This document shows positions 50,472-60,341 of a DNA stretch of 64,000 nt, one piece after another. Location: assembly GCA_964622545.1 (NCBI GenBank), contig CAZUQM010000021.1, forward strand, positions 47,328-111,327. The letters run 5' to 3'. The stretch is from JAFGLZ01 sp964622545. Its GTDB lineage: Bacteria > Planctomycetota > Phycisphaerae > UBA1845 > JAFGLZ01. Each line of letters starts with the position of its first letter. Positions within the stretch are counted from its first letter, which is position 1. The notes beneath the pieces are model-generated. The model was not told where the DNA came from. It did no database searches and saw only the letters and a list, made by a program, of their open reading frames with translations. The position numbers and the translations under genes are program-made.

Positions 50472-53400
50472 TTAGAGTCGCATCCCCTCCGGCAACAAGG
50501 CCTCGGCGTAGGCGTGCAGCGTTGCGGCGATGCCTTGGAGGCCCGGCTCGACGGCCGGTTCGTCGTCCTGCGCGGCGATGGAGCCGGCCGGCGGCAGGCT
50601 CGTTTCGACCGACGCGTCGGCTTGCTCGCTGGGCGCCTGTTCGGAGGCGGCTGTCGTATCGGCTGTCGCGTCCGTCGCCGATCCGGTCAGCGTAGCCGCG
50701 ACGGGCGGCGACAGGTTGGGCGTCTCGCCGGCTTGCGGGGCCAGGGCCGCCTCCTCGCCGAGGCTCGTGGGCAACATGCCCATGATGGCCGCGTGTGAGA
50801 GGCTCCTGACGAACAACGCGCCGCTGAGCGCGTCGTTGAAGGTCGAGGCGTCGTCAGCGCCCGCAGCGCCGTCGAGCGACGCGTCATAGCTGAACAGGGC
50901 CGGCTGGACGGGTTCCAGCTCGGGCGCGACGGCGAGCGTCGCGTCCGATTCGGCGAGCCCGGCCAGGCCGATGCCCTTGGTGGTGTTCTTGGCGCCCTTG
51001 CCGTAGAGGTCGGCGAAGACGCCGAGGTCGGCGAAGTCGATGACGCCGTCGGGGCCGGCGAGGTCGAAATCGGGGTTGTAGCCCGCGATGCCGGAGCGTT
51101 TGCCGAAGGCGGTCTCGAACAGGTCGAAGTCGGCCCAGTCGGTCTGCCCGTCGTCGGTGAAGTCGCCCGGGAACGGTTCGGGCACGCCGTGGCCGGTGAC
51201 CTGGATCTCGACCCTCGGTTTGTTGGCGTCGTCGGTGTTGAGGACGACGTGGCCGAGCGCTCCGCTGAGGCCGCCCGGCGTGAAGGTCACGGTGAGGCGG
51301 CGGCTGCCACCGGGGGCGACCTCGGCGCCGGCGAGCTTGTCGGCATCGACGACGGCGAAGAGGCCGTTGGTGGTCGTCACGCTCGAGATGACCAGCGGGC
51401 ACGGGCCGTCGTTGTGGAGGACGAGAGCGGTGCTGGCCGTCTGGTCGACGACGACCTCGCCGAAGTCGAGCCCGGCTGGGTTGACGTTGCCCTGCTCGTC
51501 GGTGAGGCGCAACTGCGGGGTCGTGGCCTGGCCGTCGAGGGCGAGGGAGAGCAGGCCGTCGTCGGGGTCATCGCTTCGGATGCGCATGAAGCCCTGGCAG
51601 TCGCCGTCGGCCGTGGGGCTGAAGAGGACCTTGAAGGTTCGCGATTCGCCCGGTTGGAGCAACATGGTGCTGCCGTTGGCGGGTTCGATGGAATAGGCCG
51701 CGTGGGTGCAGTACCAGGTATCGAGGTTCAGATCGCCGGTTCCGTCGTTGCGGACGATGACGCTTCGCTCGCTGGTGGTGCCGACCTTGGTCGGGGCGAA
51801 GGCCAGGCCATGGACCGGCGCGGTGGCGGTGGCGTTGAGGACGATGATGTCGGGCTCGATGCCCACGCCGCTGAGCTGGATCGGGTAGGGCGACTCGTCG
51901 GGATCGTCGCTGAGCAGGCGCAGTGTGGCGTCGTGCGCGCCGCCCCGTACGGGCGAGAAGGCGACCTCGACGAGGAGGTTGTGGTTCGGCTTGATGACGA
52001 CGGGCCCCAGATCGAGGTCGAGGTTGACCGCGTAAGCGCCGAGGTCGTCGCTGGTGCCGGCGTAGTCGATCTCGTAGTCGGTGATGACCAGGTCGCCGGT
52101 ACCCTGGTTGGTGATGGTGAACACCTGCGAGGCGGTCTGGCCGGGCCGGCGGTCGGGGAAGACGATGAGGTCGTCGTTCATGTCGCCGGAGGACTCGGTC
52201 ACGGCGATGTCGCCGGCGACGCCCTTGCCCTCGGTGGTGATCAGGAAGGTCGACTCATCCGGGTCGTTGCTGGTGACCGTGATGACGCCGTTGAAGTTCT
52301 GCACGTTGCCCGGGGTGAAGACCACGGTGACCTCCAGGGTCTCGGTGGGCTGGAGGACCGCGGCGGGCGAGACCGGGACGAGCGTGAAGGCCGGGTTGTC
52401 CGACACGACGGAGGCGATGTTGAGCGTGCCCTCGCCGGTGTTCTGGAAGGTGACGAGGACCTGTCCGGTGTCGCCGACGAAGAGGTTGCCGAAGTCGAGC
52501 TGGGCGTCGTTGCGGACCCCGGAGGCCTCCCAGACGGTCAGCTCGCCGGCGATGCCGATGCCGGTGACGTCGACCTCGGCGGCCGGGGTGACCGGATCGT
52601 TGCTCTCGATCGTGAGCGTGGCGTTCAGTGTCCCGAGCGCGGTCGGGGAGAAGGTCACGATCAGCGCCGTCGACTCGCCCGGGGCGAGCGTGGTGATCGA
52701 GGGGTTGGCCAGGGCGACACTGAAGCTCGGGTCGCTGCTGGCGAGGGAGCCGATGTGCAAGTCCTCCTCGCCGTCGTTGGTCAGGCTCATCGTCAAAGAG
52801 GCCGTCTCGTCGAGCTGGACCTTGTCGAAGGCGACGGTCTGATCGGAGAGGGCGGCCACGGGGGCGGTGCCCTGGGCGATCAGGTTGAGCACGTAGGGCA
52901 TCTCGTCGGGGTCGTCGCTCTCGAGCGAGAGGGTGGCGGCGTAGTTCTGGTTGGCCTGTGGCGTGAAGGTGACGGTGATGTCGGTCTCCTGCCCGGGCAG
53001 CAGCACGAGCGAGCCCGGGAAGGCCGGGACGCCGAAGACGCCGGCCGGTGTGCCCGTCTGCGGCGTGAGGCTCCAGCCGGTGAGGTTGAGGTCCTCGCCG
53101 CCGTCGTTGCGGATAGTCAGGTCGATGGAGGTGTCCTGGCCGACCGTGGTCGTGGTCAGGGGATAGGTCGATCCGGAGGTCAGGACGTCGGCCCCGTCAA
53201 GGAGCGTGATGTCGGGCAGAAAGATACCCTCGCCCGTCAGTCCGATGAGGTAGGTCGGGCTGTCGGGGTCGTTGCTCTCGATGGCGAGGCTGGCGAAGAC
53301 AGAGCCGACACTGCTCGGGCTGAAGCGGACGGTGAAGAGCTGCGACTCGCCCGGGGTTAGGTCGTAGGCCCCGCCCCAGGCCGGATCGAAGGCGAACACG

Positions 53401-56400
53401 GTCGTGCCGGCGATGCTCATGGTATTGACGTTCAGGTCGAGCAGGCCGTCGTTGCGGACCATGAAGCTGAGGTAGCCGAACTCGCCGCTGAGGACCTCAC
53501 CGAAGTCGAGCGTGGTGATCTCGGCGCCTTGGCCGTCGGCGGGCAGGACGGCGAGGTCGGGGCGTCCGATGGCCGTGCCGACGAGCTGGATGGCGTGGCC
53601 CGGGTTCTCGACGTCGTTGCTCTCGATGTCGAGGGTGGTGTCGAGCGGGCCGAGGGTGTCGACGCTGAAGGCCGGAGACCACGTGACCCGGCAGCGGAGG
53701 TAGCCGGTCGGATCGAGGACGTACTTGCCGTTGACGAAGGCGCCGCTGCCGACCTCGAGCACGTTGACGGTCAGGTCGGGTCCGTTCGGAAGCAGGTCGC
53801 CCACGACCAGGGGCAGCGAGTCGCCGGTGGTGTTGACGAGGTAGAACTCGGTCGAGGCGGACTCGCCCGCGAGGAGCGTGCCGAAGTCGATGGTGGTCAA
53901 AGCGGTGGACCCGTCCTGCTGGTCGGAGATCGTGAGCGTGGGCTCGACGGCCGTGCCGGTGAGGTTGAGTGTGAGCAGGGTATCGAGCGGGTCGCTGCTG
54001 TAGATATCGAGCGTCCCGGTGACGGGGCCGTCGTCGGTGGCGCGGATGACCAGGCCGATCTCGATGGGCTCGCCGCCTTGATGGATCACGGTGCTGGGCG
54101 GGAGCTCGATCTCGACCACGGCGTTGCCGGAGCTGATCTGCGGGACGATGTTGGCCACGTCCAGGATGCCCGTGCCGACGTTGGCGATCTGGAGCGACGT
54201 GCGATAGACGTAGCGCCCATCGATGTCGACGGTCATGTCGCCGTGGAGGGCATCGAAATCGATGGTGTCGCCGCCGACGAGCTCGGCGCCCTCGTGGGTG
54301 ATCATGATGTCGGCCGCGGCGGACAGGGAGGCGTAGTGGACGGTGCTTCCCGAACCGGCCTGCCAGGCGATCCAGCTCCCCCAGACGTCGGGTGCGAGCT
54401 CGTTGGCCGAGGAGAAGGTCAACTGGAATTTCCGTCCACGCGTATCCACCCCCGGCCCGGCCGTGCCGGTCGGCAGGAAGTAGCCGAAGAGGTCGTCGTT
54501 GCCGCCCTGCTTGGCCGACCAGACGAGCAGGTCGCCGGACATGGCGATCTCGTCGCCGAGCTCGCCCTGCTGGCCGAAGAGGACGCTGCTGCCCTGGTCG
54601 CGGTCGTAGAGGACGACGCGGCTGCCGTCGACGCTCTCGACCCAGACGACCCGATCGCCGCTGACGGTGGGGATGCGGGGCCCGGAGACCTGTCCGACGC
54701 TGACCTGCAGGACGATGCCGGTGGCCAGGTCCTTGCTGTAGATGGAGTACTCGCCGTCGGAGTCGCCGCGTCGCCAGACGACCCAGTCGCCGCTGACGTC
54801 GGGGTAGTCGTCGACCTCGCGGCCGGCCGGGTTGATGTCGGCGATGTGCGTATGGTCGGCGACGGGGTTCGTGGCGACGATGCGGCCCTGGCCGTTGAGG
54901 TTCAGGTCGACCAGGTGGATGTCTCGCGAGCCGGAGGCCACGGCGGAGAAGACGATGCGGCCGTCTTCGATGTTCGGGTGCGCGACCTCGAACAGCCCCA
55001 GGGGCGTTGACAGATCGTAGTTCTGTTGCGCGACGCGGTCGTAGACGACGAGGGCGCCGCCCTGGACGTAGACGGTGAAGTCGCCGTCGGATCGCGGACG
55101 ATCGTCGCCGCTGGCGTCGAGGGAGGCGGTCGTGGTCAGCCCGCCGATGCCGTCGACGTTGACCTGCCCCGATCCGTTGTTGTAGGCGATGGACTCGAGC
55201 GTCAGGGACGGGCTGTTGCCGGAGCCGACCTGGACGGGGTTGATGAGGCTGGGCATGTTGCCGACGAGGGTGACGACGTACGTGCGGTCGAGGTACTGGT
55301 TCCAGCCGTCGGCGTTGCCGTAGTCGTCGTGTCGGACGACGACGTAGCCGAGGGCGCCGTCCTGGTTGGCGGGGTTGCCCTGGAAGAGGACCTGGACCTC
55401 CTCGGATTCGCCGGCGGCGATGGTCCGCATCGCATCGCCGACGATGCTGAAGCCCTCGCCGAGGCCGACGAGACCGAGATCGACGTTCAGCGGGGCGGAG
55501 CCGGTGTTGTCGATGGTGAACGTCCGGTAGCTGTTCTGACCGGGGGTGACCAGGTCGAAGGGCACGGCCAGGTCGCCGGTGATGCCGACGTCCTCGCTGA
55601 TGCCGACGTTCGCGCCGCTGTAGGCGTCTCCGACCAGGGCGAGGCCGTAGCGATTGTCCTTGAGGGGCGCGGCCAGTGGGTCGTTGGTGATGACGTACAT
55701 GGTGCCGTAGAGCGGGCCGGGCTCGACGGCCTGAACGTGGACCTGGAGGATCTTTCCGCTTCCGGGCGCGACGGTGAAGGGCCCGGTGACGGTGTTGCCC
55801 TGGAGGTCGGTGACGGAGAAGGCGTCGGAGCCGGCCAGGCGAATCTCTTGGACGAAGAGGTCTTCGCTGCCGGTGTTCTGGACGACGATCGTCTCGGTGG
55901 CGTCCTGGCCGGTTTGGAGCCTTCCGAAGACGAGCTTGTCGTCGTCGAGGGTTCCGCTGGTCTCGCTGACGGCGAGGCTGGGTAGCGCGGATTCGGGGCG
56001 GAACTGCCGGACGTGGACGAGGTTCTTCTCGATGTAGTTCCAGGCGACGACGACGCGATCGTCGATGAGGCCGTCGGCGGCACCGCGGATGCCGGCGGTC
56101 GAGATGAAGCCGGGCGACCAGGACTGGCCGTCGGTCCGGGCGTTCAGTCCGTCGTCGGTGCCGGATTCGACGCCCTGCCCGTTGAGTTGCTCCCAATCGA
56201 GCCCGTTGTCCTGCCAGGCATGGACGTAGCTGGTGGCGGGGACGTGTCCGTCGGCGCGGAAGCCGTTGTAGGACGAGCCCACAGGCGAGGTATCGCCGGG
56301 AATGGGGGCTCGATAGTCATCGGGGCTTCGGGCTTCGCCCCAGCCTCGCGGTCCTGGTGAGCTGTATTCGGCCCCGTTTCCGTTGATGATGGTCCACCAC

Positions 56401-59400
56401 GACTGGGGAGTGCCGTAACCGCACATCGTCCGCCACCAGGCGTACTCGAAGTCCATGTGGCGGGCGCCGTACATGATCCTGGGGTTGAAGTAGCTGGCCG
56501 CCAGGTCGCTGTACCATCCGTGCTGGGTGAAGCCGTCGCCCTGGCCGCCGTGGTCGCCGTTGAAGTAGCTTCGCATCCCGAGGTCGTAGTTGTAGTAGGC
56601 CTCCCAGATGCCCCAGCCGTTGTCGTAGTCGTAGCGGTACTGGCTGATCTCCGTGGAGGGGAATCCTGCCGTGGCCAGCTCGAGGCTGGTGTAGGTGAGG
56701 ACGGGTTCGAGGCTGCCTCCGCCGACGATCTCGGGCAGGACGTAGGCGCGTCCCTCGGGCGCGACGAAGCGATCGTCGTCGGTCATGGTCCACGAGCCGC
56801 TGTCGTAGCTGGCGGTGCGGACGACCGAGCTTGTTAGCTCCTGGAAGCGATCCTGGACGATGAAGCCGTCGAAGACCCATCGGACCTCGACGGAGTACGT
56901 GACGGGCTCGGGCTCGTCGAACTCGGGGTCGCTGATGGTGAAGAAGACGCCTATCCTCGTGTTTTTGTATGCCGCGGGCGCTTCCACACGCGTCGCTTCC
57001 ACCTCGAACAGGGGATCCGACCAGGAGGATCCGTCGTGGATTCCAATGATCGGGTTGAAGCCCTCGGGCACGTCGGTTATGACGATCTCGACGGTCGGGT
57101 CCGCCACGGAACTGTAGAGCGACGAGAAGTGCGGCAAGAAGACGGAGTACTTGTCGACCTGGAAGCCCACCATGAACTGGTTCGTGAACTTCGGGCGGTC
57201 GTACAAGCTAGAGTTGTAGAGGCCCTCGAGCTCCACGGCTTCGGGGATCTGGATCCGCCATTGCATGAGCTCTTCGTCGTCGTTCCACAACGGCCGGCTG
57301 TCCATGGTCGCGCCAGTCGCGGCACCGTCGGCGAGCAGGCCCATGTCGAACAGGCTGTTCAGGCTCCAGGTCTGCTCCTCGAAGGCGAGGACGGGTCGGA
57401 GGCTCTGGTTGACCGCCAACTGCGGATGGGCGTAGGACTGGCCCACTTCGCTTGCCAGGGGCAACCCGGCATCATGCTGGGCCCAATTGCCGTCGGAAGG
57501 ATCGAACTCGTAGACGAAGATATCGCTCAGCAGCGCTCCCCGTTTGGCCATGGTTCCTTCGGGGTCTTCGGCGGGCCAGCCGATCGTGAAGGCGACCCAG
57601 ATGTGCTGGTCGCCCGTCATGACGAGCGACGGGTCGAAGTTCATGTCGTACGACTGGGGTAGGGCGTCGAAGGGGTTGATATCGCCGCCCATCGGCACCC
57701 ATGCGTCGCTGTCGGCGTCCCATTCTTGGAGGAAGATCTCGCTGGCGCCGTGGACCGGGTCGTAGGGCATCCGGCTGCCGCCCATGACGTCCTCGGGGTG
57801 CACCATGGGGATGAGCCCGCCCGACTCCCTGGTGGGGTCGACGTTGCGCCAGGCCAGATAGGACGTATCGCCGGGACCCGCGATCAGCTCCAACTGGTCG
57901 ACGAGGTAGCCGTCCCAGACGGTGCCGTCGGTGACGTAGGCGTAGTCTTCGAGGCTGATCCAACTGTCGGTGGCTTCGTCGTAAGCCCAGGCCTTGATGG
58001 TGCTGCGGCCTTCGACGGTGGCGTCGTCGGTGTTGACGATGTCGAGGTAGGCCACGACCGGCCGTCCGTCGATGCCCACGGGCACGAAGGGATCGGAGCC
58101 AATGACGACCTCGTCCCAGCGGTAGGTGTGGTTCTCGAGTTCGGCCTCGTCGATGAGGAAGCCGGTCTCGAGCCCGGTGCCGAACGGCAGCCAGTCGCCG
58201 GTATCGTCGTCGTAGTAGTTGACCCGGACGAACATCTCGTTGCCGAGGCGTTCTGTATAGGCCATCAGGCTTCGGCCGTCGCCGGCGGTGGCGAGCTGTG
58301 GATCGGAGTTCCAGGTGATCCCGCCGGCGTCGACGCCGCCGGCGCTGCCCGAGCCGTCGCCGTAGTCGGTCCACTGGCCTGAGGCCTCGTCCCAGCGGAG
58401 GGCATAGATCTCCGAATCGGCCACGCCGTAGGGGAACGAACCCGGATCCCACGGCCCGCCGCTGATTCCCTGGTTCGCCGAGGCCAAGAGGTTTTCGCCG
58501 AACAGCAGGAGGGGTGAGCCGTCGGGCAGGGCCAGGATGGTGATATCCCTGGCCTGGGTGACGGCTTCCTTGGCGGTCGCTCCGTCCGGGCCGCCGCCGA
58601 GCCATCGCCAGGCAACCGAGCCGCCTTGCTCATAGGCCTCGTAGCCCCAGGCGTACCAGTTGGCCGCTTGCGGTCCATGGTCGTTATAGACGTTGCTACC
58701 CGACCAGGGCGGCGTGGTGTCGGCCGCGAGCTCGTCGGTGGCCACCTGGAGGCGCGTCAGACCGATGAGTGGCAGGCCGTCGTCGCCGATGTCCAGAGAC
58801 AGGTCTTGGTGGCCGTGCCGTCCGAGGATGCCGTCGCCGCCGGCCGAGCCCGGGCTGACCTCGTCCCATGCGCCGAGGACGGGTCGGGGATCGGCGAGCT
58901 CCTTGACGTAGACGGCCGCGACGTCGGGATGGTCGAGGTCTTCGTAGTCGCGCCAGGCCACGTAGACGATGTCTTTGTCGGGCTGATCGGGATCGGGCCG
59001 GATGGCGATCTGAGGATCGGTGGATTGATTCGGGGAGTCGCTCAGTCCGCCGACGGGGGCCTGAGCGGGATCGGCCGCGGACTCGCCGCCGATCTTTTCC
59101 CAGGTGCTGGTGACGGCATTCCACCGTCGCGCGTAGATCTGCGAGGTCGACAACGACCCCCAGGAGCTGGTCCATACGACGATAGGCGCGTTGTCGCCGC
59201 CGATGGCGATGTCGACGGTCTCGGGCTCCGTTCGGGTGCCGCCGGAGTTCATCGCATCGTTGCTGACGCCTCCGCCGCCGTCGGTGAATTCGGCGCCGGC
59301 CGCCAACTCGATCCATGCGTCCAGCTCGGGGATGTACTTTTTGGCCACGACGTCCATGTCGCCTTCGATCGCGTCGTAGGCGGAGTAGGCCACGACGGGC

Positions 59401-59927
59401 AGGCCGTCGACGCCGACGGCCAGGGCGGGCTGGCCGTTCTCGACGCTGTCGTCGCTCAGGCCGCCGGCGTCGGTCGAGCCGCCGAGTCCGGACCAGGTCC
59501 ATTGGCCGGATTGCCGGTCGAGCGATCCCTTGACGAGAAAGGCGTCGGCGCCGGTGCCGTAGCCGGCCAGCCAGGAGACGTAGAGGTTCCCGAGGTGGTC
59601 GGCGGCGATGTCGGGCGATCGGCCTCCGCCGGAGGAGGGGAGCCTCTGGCTGCCCGAATCGTCGAGGCTGAGCCAGGTGAAGCCGTCAAAGTAGCGGACC
59701 TGAATGCCGCCGGCGCCTTCAAAAGCGACAACGGCGTTGCCTTCCGGTGTCACCGTGGCGGCCGGATCGGCCTCGAACAGGTTCTGTCCGTCGTGGGTGA
59801 TGCCGCCGCCGCTGGCCGATCGGAACCCGAGCTCCTCCCAGACGCCGGAGACGTCGAGCAGACGTCTCGGCTCAAGGGGTTCGATAGACAGACGCCGTCG
59901 ACGCGCTCGCCTTGCGGATTGGGACAT
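50472..59927 (-). CDS. Giant LEPR-XLL surface protein with propeller, choice-of-anchor D repeats and dockerin-like end
   Basis: 3151 residues from the ATG at 59927, with GGGGAGG upstream. There is no Sec signal; the N-terminus RRRRLSIEPLEPRRLLDVS is the planctomycete LEPR-XLL motif (residues 18-24), thought to direct export. Residues about 30-1300 carry many Asp-box-like, Trp-rich repeats (WDEASGQWTDYG type) suggestive of beta-propellers. About 1320-1575 and 1865-2910 are choice-of-anchor D (HYDIN/ASH-like) Ig repeats with the recurring phrase 'ESNDPD'. Between them, about 1590-1840, is a TolB-like propeller (SGDRVVWVESVDGSRVVLYD). About 2918-2980 is a dockerin-like pair of Ca loops (GDFTDDGQTDWADFDLFETA and DFDLAGPDGVIDFADLG). 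It is likely a very long adhesin or scaffold. Function otherwise unknown. Confidence 0.9.
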   Translation of the reverse strand: MSQSARRARRRRLSIEPLEPRRLLDVSGVWEELGFRSASGGGITHDGQNLFEADPAATVTPEGNAVVAFEGAGGIQVRYFDGFTWLSLDDSGSQRLPSSGGGRSPDIAADHLGNLYVSWLAGYGTGADAFLVKGSLDRQSGQWTWSGLGGSTDAGGLSDDSVENGQPALAVGVDGLPVVAYSAYDAIEGDMDVVAKKYIPELDAWIELAAGAEFTDGGGGVSNDAMNSGGTRTEPETVDIAIGGDNAPIVVWTSSWGSLSTSQIYARRWNAVTSTWEKIGGESAADPAQAPVGGLSDSPNQSTDPQIAIRPDPDQPDKDIVYVAWRDYEDLDHPDVAAVYVKELADPRPVLGAWDEVSPGSAGGDGILGRHGHQDLSLDIGDDGLPLIGLTRLQVATDELAADTTPPWSGSNVYNDHGPQAANWYAWGYEAYEQGGSVAWRWLGGGPDGATAKEAVTQARDITILALPDGSPLLLFGENLLASANQGISGGPWDPGSFPYGVADSEIYALRWDEASGQWTDYGDGSGSAGGVDAGGITWNSDPQLATAGDGRSLMAYTERLGNEMFVRVNYYDDDTGDWLPFGTGLETGFLIDEAELENHTYRWDEVVIGSDPFVPVGIDGRPVVAYLDIVNTDDATVEGRSTIKAWAYDEATDSWISLEDYAYVTDGTVWDGYLVDQLELIAGPGDTSYLAWRNVDPTRESGGLIPMVHPEDVMGGSRMPYDPVHGASEIFLQEWDADSDAWVPMGGDINPFDALPQSYDMNFDPSLVMTGDQHIWVAFTIGWPAEDPEGTMAKRGALLSDIFVYEFDPSDGNWAQHDAGLPLASEVGQSYAHPQLAVNQSLRPVLAFEEQTWSLNSLFDMGLLADGAATGATMDSRPLWNDDEELMQWRIQIPEAVELEGLYNSSLYDRPKFTNQFMVGFQVDKYSVFLPHFSSLYSSVADPTVEIVITDVPEGFNPIIGIHDGSSWSDPLFEVEATRVEAPAAYKNTRIGVFFTISDPEFDEPEPVTYSVEVRWVFDGFIVQDRFQELTSSVVRTASYDSGSWTMTDDDRFVAPEGRAYVLPEIVGGGSLEPVLTYTSLELATAGFPSTEISQYRYDYDNGWGIWEAYYNYDLGMRSYFNGDHGGQGDGFTQHGWYSDLAASYFNPRIMYGARHMDFEYAWWRTMCGYGTPQSWWTIINGNGAEYSSPGPRGWGEARSPDDYRAPIPGDTSPVGSSYNGFRADGHVPATSYVHAWQDNGLDWEQLNGQGVESGTDDGLNARTDGQSWSPGFISTAGIRGAADGLIDDRVVVAWNYIEKNLVHVRQFRPESALPSLAVSETSGTLDDDKLVFGRLQTGQDATETIVVQNTGSEDLFVQEIRLAGSDAFSVTDLQGNTVTGPFTVAPGSGKILQVHVQAVEPGPLYGTMYVITNDPLAAPLKDNRYGLALVGDAYSGANVGISEDVGITGDLAVPFDLVTPGQNSYRTFTIDNTGSAPLNVDLGLVGLGEGFSIVGDAMRTIAAGESEEVQVLFQGNPANQDGALGYVVVRHDDYGNADGWNQYLDRTYVVTLVGNMPSLINPVQVGSGNSPSLTLESIAYNNGSGQVNVDGIGGLTTTASLDASGDDRPRSDGDFTVYVQGGALVVYDRVAQQNYDLSTPLGLFEVAHPNIEDGRIVFSAVASGSRDIHLVDLNLNGQGRIVATNPVADHTHIADINPAGREVDDYPDVSGDWVVWRRGDSDGEYSIYSKDLATGIVLQVSVGQVSGPRIPTVSGDRVVWVESVDGSRVVLYDRDQGSSVLFGQQGELGDEIAMSGDLLVWSAKQGGNDDLFGYFLPTGTAGPGVDTRGRKFQLTFSSANELAPDVWGSWIAWQAGSGSTVHYASLSAAADIMITHEGAELVGGDTIDFDALHGDMTVDIDGRYVYRTSLQIANVGTGILDVANIVPQISSGNAVVEIELPPSTVIHQGGEPIEIGLVIRATDDGPVTGTLDIYSSDPLDTLLTLNLTGTAVEPTLTISDQQDGSTALTTIDFGTLLAGESASTEFYLVNTTGDSLPLVVGDLLPNGPDLTVNVLEVGSGAFVNGKYVLDPTGYLRCRVTWSPAFSVDTLGPLDTTLDIESNDVENPGHAIQLVGTAIGRPDLAVLPADGQGAEITTLDFGEVLSGEFGYLSFMVRNDGLLDLNVNTMSIAGTTVFAFDPAWGGAYDLTPGESQLFTVRFSPSSVGSVFASLAIESNDPDSPTYLIGLTGEGIFLPDITLLDGADVLTSGSTYPLTTTTVGQDTSIDLTIRNDGGEDLNLTGWSLTPQTGTPAGVFGVPAFPGSLVLLPGQETDITVTFTPQANQNYAATLSLESDDPDEMPYVLNLIAQGTAPVAALSDQTVAFDKVQLDETASLTMSLTNDGEEDLHIGSLASSDPSFSVALANPSITTLAPGESTALIVTFSPTALGTLNATLTIESNDPVTPAAEVDVTGIGIAGELTVWEASGVRNDAQLDFGNLFVGDTGQVLVTFQNTGEGTLNIASVVSDNPAFTLVPVSPAAVLQPTETLEVTVVFTPGNVQNFNGVITVTSNDPDESTFLITTEGKGVAGDIAVTESSGDMNDDLIVFPDRRPGQTASQVFTITNQGTGDLVITDYEIDYAGTSDDLGAYAVNLDLDLGPVVIKPNHNLLVEVAFSPVRGGAHDATLRLLSDDPDESPYPIQLSGVGIEPDIIVLNATATAPVHGLAFAPTKVGTTSERSVIVRNDGTGDLNLDTWYCTHAAYSIEPANGSTMLLQPGESRTFKVLFSPTADGDCQGFMRIRSDDPDDGLLSLALDGQATTPQLRLTDEQGNVNPAGLDFGEVVVDQTASTALVLHNDGPCPLVISSVTTTNGLFAVVDADKLAGAEVAPGGSRRLTVTFTPGGLSGALGHVVLNTDDANKPRVEIQVTGHGVPEPFPGDFTDDGQTDWADFDLFETAFGKRSGIAGYNPDFDLAGPDGVIDFADLGVFADLYGKGAKNTTKGIGLAGLAESDATLAVAPELEPVQPALFSYDASLDGAAGADDASTFNDALSGALFVRSLSHAAIMGMLPTSLGEEAALAPQAGETPNLSPPVAATLTGSATDATADTTAASEQAPSEQADASVETSLPPAGSIAAQDDEPAVEPGLQGIAATLHAYAEALLPEGMRL

Positions 59928-60341
59928 TCAGAAGCCTCCCCGTGGGTACCTCCTGACCCCCAAAGCGGCTCCGTCCGGTGTGAGGAATTGCTAAGATACT
60001 AGCTTGTTGATGTACAAGAGGAGTTTGCCCCCCTCCCCGGGAGCAAACCGATAGCTCCATCTATCTCAGAAAAGTAACTGTAAGTCAAGCAAGTAGGTAG
60101 AACTCCGATGGGCGCTTGCCCTCGGCCAGTAGGCCCGCGGCAGACGGCCCAATCGCCTATGAAGGGATTTTGGGCCTATCGCGCGGCCAGGTGGGGGATA
60201 GAGGGGTTGTCGGGGCGGGTGAGAGGCCGTTTTCGCTTGACTTGCGATCGGGGTTCCGTAAGCTCGTTCATTGGCGAGGGTCCATGGTGGATTGGGGATG
60301 GGGAAGCGGCGTTTCATATCCTCGCGCGGCCGTCCCTTCCG
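59928..60341. other. Divergent intergenic region, 414 bases
   Basis: Lies between the giant LEPR-XLL gene (minus) and the beta-helix gene (plus) and should hold both promoters. The part 59985-60100 is locally AT-richer. A short palindrome CTTGT-N6-ACAAG occurs near 60003-60018. No clear sigma-70 promoter could be fixed. Confidence 0.4.

Noticed and set aside
51200..54300. Repetitive DNA that might be read as a CRISPR array or tandem repeat
   Set aside because: The periodicity is that of ~110-residue coding Ig-like repeats; units are diverged and have no spacer structure. No CRISPR array or cas gene is seen in the window.
51189..55010. Long plus-strand open frames opposite the giant LEPR-XLL gene
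   Set aside because: Same reason: antisense of choice-of-anchor D repeats, with no ribosome binding site or domain.
60003..60018. Palindrome CTTGT-N6-ACAAG as an operator
   Set aside because: Five-base arms are expected by chance and no regulator gene is adjacent.
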